Origin: an uncultured bacterium
GTDB taxonomy: Bacteria; Bacillota; Clostridia; Lachnospirales; Lachnospiraceae
Assembly: GCA_905214875.1 (NCBI GenBank)
Contig: CAJMNR010000011.1
Span: forward strand, 13,752-77,751
Reading direction: 5' to 3'
DNA: 64,000 nucleotides
The notes beneath the pieces are model-generated. The model made no database searches and had not been told where the DNA came from. It was given only the letters and a program-made list of their open reading frames with translations. Below are positions 60,733-64,000 of the stretch, piece after piece (positions within the stretch are counted from its first letter, which is position 1; the number at the start of each line of letters is the position of its first letter). The translations under genes were made by a program, and so were the position numbers.

Positions 60733-61638
60733 GTGAAAGATAATGAAATTAATAACAAAATACATGAAAACATTGTTACAAGAACTAACAAATATTTAGA
60801 CCACCTGTTTTCAATCGAAATTATTCAGGAAAGTAGTTCTGACTTTATATTGAATCAGGATTGTGTTGGAATTATTAGGATCAACGGACTCGTTGAAGTA
60901 GAACTTGAACAGAGAAAGATAAAGCTGACCTCTAATAATGTGCTATTGCTTAAAAATGGTAATATAAAAAATATAAAAATGCTTATGGAAGACAGCAAAA
61001 TTTATGCAATGCGTATTAATGAGGAAGCATTGGACGATTATTTAAAGAGTCAGATGTCAGATTGCCAAATCTTTTATGACTTTTTACGTCTTAAGGCAAA
61101 GAAAGAGGAGTACTTACTATTTGATCTTTCTTTTGATCCCCTGGTACAAGTGTATTTAGAACTGTTGTTTTATGAAGCCTCTAAAATAATCGAAGATGGG
61201 TCCCATAGCACATATGAAAAAAGCGTACGTTGTGCATTGATTTTATTTTTAACAAACTTGCATAAGAATCATCAGCAGAGTCTTATAATCAGTGAATCAA
61301 CTATGATGGATGACTATGATGTTGGACGGATTTTAAAATATATGGCTGAGAATTATCGAACAGCAACGCTCTCCAGCGTAGCAAAACACTTTAACTTCCA
61401 TCCGGCTTACTTTTCTAGCCTATTTAAGAAAATTGCTGAATGTTCTTTTTCTGAAAAAATACTGCAAATTCGCTTAGAACAGGCTAGAAGGTTATTAGCG
61501 ACAACGGATACTTCCATTCAAGAAATCATTGAATTGGTTGGATTTACAGAGAAAAGCTATTTTTATAAAGTGTTCAAACGCCAATATAAAATGACACCGC
61601 TACAGTATCGAAAATTATTAATAAAAAAGAAAGCGTAA
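60733..61638 (+). CDS. AraC-family transcriptional regulator
   Basis: A 301-residue regulator. The N-terminal region (about 20-110) is a likely cupin-type sensor. The C-terminal AraC domain (about 200-298) has the first helix-turn-helix in TATLSSVAKHFNFHPAYFSSLFK and the second in SIQEIIELVGFTEKSYFYKVFKR (both quoted as landmarks), ending KMTPLQYRK. The start is GTG 60733 with AAGGA about 11 nt upstream, because the nearby ATG is out of frame. It lies between two genes for FMN-binding lipoproteins, both on the other strand. It is therefore a good candidate to control them in response to an electron acceptor. Confidence 0.9.
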   Translation: MKDNEINNKIHENIVTRTNKYLDHLFSIEIIQESSSDFILNQDCVGIIRINGLVEVELEQRKIKLTSNNVLLLKNGNIKNIKMLMEDSKIYAMRINEEALDDYLKSQMSDCQIFYDFLRLKAKKEEYLLFDLSFDPLVQVYLELLFYEASKIIEDGSHSTYEKSVRCALILFLTNLHKNHQQSLIISESTMMDDYDVGRILKYMAENYRTATLSSVAKHFNFHPAYFSSLFKKIAECSFSEKILQIRLEQARRLLATTDTSIQEIIELVGFTEKSYFYKVFKRQYKMTPLQYRKLLIKKKA

Positions 61639-61670
61639 TCAATCGTAAGATGAATGCGCTTTCTTTTTTT
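61623..61670. terminator. Bidirectional terminator between the AraC and FMN-lipoprotein genes
   Basis: AAAAAAGAAAGCG (61623-61635) pairs with CGCTTTCTTTTTT (61657-61669). Confidence 0.8.
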
Positions 61671-61671
61671 G

Positions 61672-62187
61672 TTATTTAATCTTAGTTGTATCGACACCTG
61701 CTTGTTGAAGAGCATCATCAACAGCTGTAAGGACTGCGCTACATGTGAAGGTAGCACCAGAGACAGTATCAACTGCTAGGTTTTGATTTGTTTCAATTGC
61801 TTCAGCTAGTTTTGGAGCTGCAGCTTGTCCGATTGTTTCTGTTTCACCAGAAGCATCAATTTGTACTGTGTCGATTGCACCATCTTTGTCAATTGTAACA
61901 GTAACAGTAACATCACTAGCATATCCTTTTGCAGTTGCAGTGTAAGTACCTTCTTTTGCACCAGTTACTTTTTCAGCATTGGCATTTGCTGTTGGCTGTG
62001 CAGAAGCTTGAGCATTGTCTGTATTACCTGCATTGTCTGTAGCGGCTGCAGTGTCCTCAGTAGGATTTACAGAAGGCGCATCTGTAGCAGAATTAGTATT
62101 GTCATCACTGGAACCACATCCAATAACAATGGTCATTAGCATGATTGTTCCGAGTATGGCTACAAGGATTTTTCTGACTTGTTTCAT
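61672..62187 (-). CDS. FMN-binding domain lipoprotein
   Basis: A 171-residue exported lipoprotein. Signal peptide and lipobox VIGC (Cys24) are followed by a long Ala/Asn/Thr/Asp-rich linker (about 26-75). One FMN_bind domain ends the protein: YTATAKGYASDVTVTVTI, then SGETETIGQAAAPKLAEAI and VSGATFT. The last Thr, near residue 148, is the predicted flavin attachment site. The domain is very similar to the FMN domain of the reductase at 58.6-60.5 kb, pointing to duplication. It could hand electrons to that reductase. GGAGGTTTAATA precedes ATG. A cysteine follows the flavin site (FTCS). Confidence 0.9.
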   Translation of the reverse strand: MKQVRKILVAILGTIMLMTIVIGCGSSDDNTNSATDAPSVNPTEDTAAATDNAGNTDNAQASAQPTANANAEKVTGAKEGTYTATAKGYASDVTVTVTIDKDGAIDTVQIDASGETETIGQAAAPKLAEAIETNQNLAVDTVSGATFTCSAVLTAVDDALQQAGVDTTKIK

Positions 62188-62284
62188 TATTAAACCTCCA
62201 TACTATATAAATATTACTAGGTTAGTATGTCAGTGAAAAAATGAAAATATGCAAACATTACAAAAAATTGTTTTGTGTGGAAAA

Positions 62285-62304
62285 TTATTGACCGAGGTCA
62301 ATAA
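62285..62304. promoter_or_regulatory. CRP/FNR-type palindrome over the mntP -35 box
   Basis: TTATTGACC-GA-GGTCAATAA, a perfect 9-bp inverted repeat with core TTGAC-N4-GTCAA. It overlaps the -35 hexamer. Confidence 0.6.
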
Positions 62305-62316
62305 GCTAGCTATAAT
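62288..62316 (+). promoter_or_regulatory. Promoter of mntP
   Basis: TTGACC, a 17-nt spacer and TATAAT. The leader to the start codon is about 130 nt, without a recognised manganese riboswitch. Confidence 0.7.
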
Positions 62317-62453
62317 AAAGTACTATGACTATACAGAATAAGTTTGGGTTACACTACGTTTATGTTTTTAGAAGATAGTGTGGAAAACTTTAGGATTATT
62401 AGCATGGAGAGAACAAAAGAAACATAAACTATACCGTTGAAAGGAAGGTTGAA

Positions 62454-63023
62454 ATGAGTTATTTAAGTGTATTTATTATCGGAGTTGGATTATCAATGGA
62501 TGCATTTGCAGTATCAATCTGCAAGGGACTTTCAATGAAGAAATTAGCAATTAAACAGGCATTAATTGTTGCACTTTATTTCGGTGGATTTCAGGCACTC
62601 ATGCCTTTAATCGGATATTTCCTTGGTACAAGTTTTGAGTCAAAGATCCAAAGCGTTTCTAGTTATGTTGCATTTATCCTATTGGCACTCATTGGCGCGA
62701 ATATGATAAAGGAAGCGTTTGGTGACGATGATGACGTAGAAGCAGATGAATCATTAGGTGTTAAGACGATGACACTGTTGGCAATCGCAACAAGTATAGA
62801 TGCGTTGGCAGTAGGCGTTTCCTTAGCATTCTTTGAAGTGAAAATATTGCCAAGTGTTATAATTATCGGTATTACTACATTTGTCATCTCGATTATTGGC
62901 GTTAAGATTGGAAATGTATTCGGTGCTAAGTACAAATCAAAGGCAGAAATTGTTGGTGGTATCATCCTTATTGGTATGGGATTAAAGATTTTACTAGAGC
63001 ATTTAAACCTATTACCATTTTAA
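62454..63023 (+). CDS. mntP: Manganese efflux pump MntP family protein
   Basis: A 189-residue membrane protein with six predicted helices arranged as two repeats. Each repeat has the conserved acidic motif of the family: LSMDAFAVSICKGL in helix 1 and TSIDALAVGVSLAF in helix 4. A short acidic cytosolic loop (FGDDDDVEADE, about residues 88-98) separates the halves. Family members export Mn2+; ion specificity here is by homology. GAAAGGAAGG precedes ATG. A single-gene unit with a promoter, an FNR-type palindrome and a terminator. Confidence 0.92.
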   Translation: MSYLSVFIIGVGLSMDAFAVSICKGLSMKKLAIKQALIVALYFGGFQALMPLIGYFLGTSFESKIQSVSSYVAFILLALIGANMIKEAFGDDDDVEADESLGVKTMTLLAIATSIDALAVGVSLAFFEVKILPSVIIIGITTFVISIIGVKIGNVFGAKYKSKAEIVGGIILIGMGLKILLEHLNLLPF

Positions 63024-63029
63024 TATTGG

Positions 63030-63073
63030 AAAATGACTATTAGATAGAAAATATCTTGATAGTCATTTTTTTT
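63030..63073 (+). terminator. Terminator after mntP
   Basis: AAAATGACTAT pairs with ATAGTCATTTT (63059-63069), with a nested GATA/TATC stem and T-tract. Confidence 0.8.
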
Positions 63074-63104
63074 GACAACAAAATGTAAAAATAAGGAAAA
63101 TTCA

Positions 63105-63133
63105 TTGTGATTAGTGCATATTACCTTTATAAT
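63105..63133 (+). promoter_or_regulatory. Promoter of the zinc-ribbon protein gene
   Basis: TTGTGA, a 17-nt spacer and TATAAT. Confidence 0.65.
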
Positions 63134-63179
63134 AGATTCAGTAAGATTTAATCTATTATTTGTGGAAGGAGATTTACTT

Positions 63180-63914
63180 ATGGTTAAATGCGTAAACTGT
63201 GGCAATGTAGTACCAGATGGACGACAAAGCTGCCCTGTATGTGGTGCAGTTATGAATACTACAGCAAACCAGAACTATTCTAATCAGACTTATTCGCGTG
63301 CAACAAATCAGAATCCGAACTATCAAACCTACCAAGGTGCAACAAATCAGAATCCGAACTATCAAACCTACCAAGGTGCCACGAATCAGAATCCGAATTA
63401 TCAGACCTATCAAGGTGCAATGAATCAGAATCAGGCTTATCAAAATCAATTTTATCAAAATTCTAATAATCAGAATCAAGCCTATCAGAATCAAGCCTAT
63501 CAAAATCCAAACTATCAAAACCAGGTATATACCAATCCTAATTTAAGCGGCGTAGATAGCACTTATATGTATGATCCAATGGATATTCAACAGAATAAGG
63601 CAATGGCTATATTGTCCTATTTGTGGATATTATGTTTGATTCCAATGTTTGCAAATCATACATCAAGATTTGCACGTTTCCATACAGTGCAAGGATTTAC
63701 CTTATTTTTAATTGAATTAGCTGTTAGTTTCTTAAATGTTATTGGTACTGTGTTATTTGCGTTTTCAACATTGGGCAGAATTTGGAGACTTATTTGTGGC
63801 TTATTAAGCTTAGCTACATTTGTATTGACTATACTAGGAATTGCGAATGCAGCCCAAGGAAAAGCAAAAGAACTTCCAGTGATTGGACAATTACATATTC
63901 TTCAACTATTTTAA
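63180..63914 (+). CDS. Zinc-ribbon membrane protein with Asn/Gln/Tyr-rich repeats
   Basis: A 244-residue protein in three parts. The N-terminal zinc ribbon has Cys4, Cys7, Cys18 and Cys21 (CVNC and CPVC). Residues 26-125 are low-complexity Asn/Gln/Tyr-rich, including three exact copies of ATNQNPNYQTYQG at 41-79 and later AYQNQ units. The C-terminal 110 residues contain about three membrane helices in the style of the DUF4870 group (AMAILSYLW, FARFHTVQGFTLFLIE). The zinc ribbon should be cytosolic. Function is unknown. I start at ATG 63180 after AAGGAG; the frame from 63114 overlaps the promoter. Confidence 0.85.
   Translation: MVKCVNCGNVVPDGRQSCPVCGAVMNTTANQNYSNQTYSRATNQNPNYQTYQGATNQNPNYQTYQGATNQNPNYQTYQGAMNQNQAYQNQFYQNSNNQNQAYQNQAYQNPNYQNQVYTNPNLSGVDSTYMYDPMDIQQNKAMAILSYLWILCLIPMFANHTSRFARFHTVQGFTLFLIELAVSFLNVIGTVLFAFSTLGRIWRLICGLLSLATFVLTILGIANAAQGKAKELPVIGQLHILQLF
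63300..63416 (+). repeat. Three 39-bp tandem repeats within the zinc-ribbon gene
   Basis: Copies are at 63300-63338, 63339-63377 and 63378-63416. The first two are identical. The third differs at five positions, all synonymous. Confidence 0.9.
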
Positions 63915-63922
63915 TAACAAAA

Positions 63923-63999
63923 ACCGAGCCAAATTCTTGGCTCGGTTCAGACTGTAGACAACTAACCACACCGTTTTGGTGTGGTTAGTTGTCTTTTTT
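63923..63999 (+). terminator. Tandem terminator hairpins after the zinc-ribbon gene
   Basis: AACCGAGCCAA pairs with TTGGCTCGGTT (about 63922-63947). Then a perfect 16-bp stem (63957-63972 with 63978-63993) is followed by six T. Confidence 0.85.
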
Positions 64000-64000
64000 C

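Noticed and set aside
62288..62453. yybP-ykoY manganese riboswitch before mntP
   Set aside because: The roughly 130-nt leader shows none of the conserved loops of that riboswitch.
63300..63416. Possible CRISPR array (39-bp repeats)
   Set aside because: The units are directly adjacent without spacers and lie inside a coding frame.
63174..63518. Minus-strand Ile/Leu repeat ORF opposite the zinc-ribbon gene
   Set aside because: It is the antisense image of the Asn/Gln/Tyr repeats. The sense strand has the ribosome site, promoter and zinc ribbon, and its third repeat copy differs only synonymously.

Overview
The window is A+T-rich, densely coded DNA from an anaerobic Firmicute. The best fit is Lachnospiraceae or a close relative (clostridial cluster XIVa). 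The evidence is Gram-positive style Shine-Dalgarno sites, lipoproteins with short lipoboxes, type III glutamine synthetase, the [FeFe]-hydrogenase maturases HydE/HydG/HydF, a cobalamin methionine synthase lacking its activation domain, Bce- and Van-like envelope-stress genes, and intrinsic terminators after most operons. I see no rRNA, tRNA, CRISPR array, insertion sequence or prophage.

Layout. 0-2.3 kb: end of a membrane protein, a small-molecule kinase and an unknown coiled-coil protein. 2.4-4.1 kb: acyl-CoA synthetase. 4.3-9.6 kb: an arginase-fold protein overlapping a BceRS-like two-component system and its BceAB-like ABC transporter, with a TTACA-N4-TGTAA operator before the transporter. 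9.7-11.8 kb: three minus-strand genes (LytTR regulator, DUF2238 membrane protein, cystatin-like small protein). 11.9-19.1 kb: a lipoprotein, two consecutive homocysteine methyltransferases (MetF fusion and MetH) and an LCP cell-wall ligase. 19.3-20.9 kb: ilvN-ilvC. 21.1-24.1 kb: a VanR-VanS-VanH-like trio without ligase or dipeptidase. 24.2-31.4 kb: GH31 glucosidase, a lipoprotein, a methyltransferase, two DNA-repair glycosylases and a permease. 31.5-39.3 kb: a divergent LysR regulator and leuC-leuD-(48-aa acidic ORF)-leuB-ilvD-ilvB. 39.4-41.8 kb: serC-serA. 42-45.4 kb: gpsA, alpha/beta hydrolase, DUF1015. 45.5-51.2 kb: manA, a YesL-like protein, glgB with an unusual charged tail, mscS. 51.2-51.9 kb: a gene-free stretch with a tandem hairpin element and the glnA leader. 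51.9-54.0 kb: glnA type III. 54.2-58.5 kb: a leader RNA, a TM1266-type regulator and hydE-hydG-hydF. 58.6-62.2 kb: an exported FMN/FAD reductase, an AraC regulator and an FMN-binding lipoprotein. 62.3-64 kb: mntP under an FNR-type palindrome and a zinc-ribbon protein with N/Q/Y repeats.

How the genes fit together. Branched-chain amino acid synthesis is nearly complete: acetolactate synthase (ilvB with ilvN 18 kb away), reductoisomerase, dehydratase and the leuCDB steps. leuA and ilvE are absent. Serine synthesis has serA and serC but no recognisable phosphatase, and a DUF1015 protein with a ParB/SerK-like DGHHR motif lies nearby. The hydrogenase maturation set implies H2 metabolism encoded elsewhere. 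The two flavin-binding exported proteins suggest extracytosolic anaerobic electron transfer.

The strongest leads for something undescribed are the vanRSH-like remnant or precursor, the hairpin array downstream of mscS, the promoter-plus-terminator module and acidic micro-ORF inside the leu operon, the paired FMN lipoproteins around an AraC regulator, and the leader RNA before the hyd genes.
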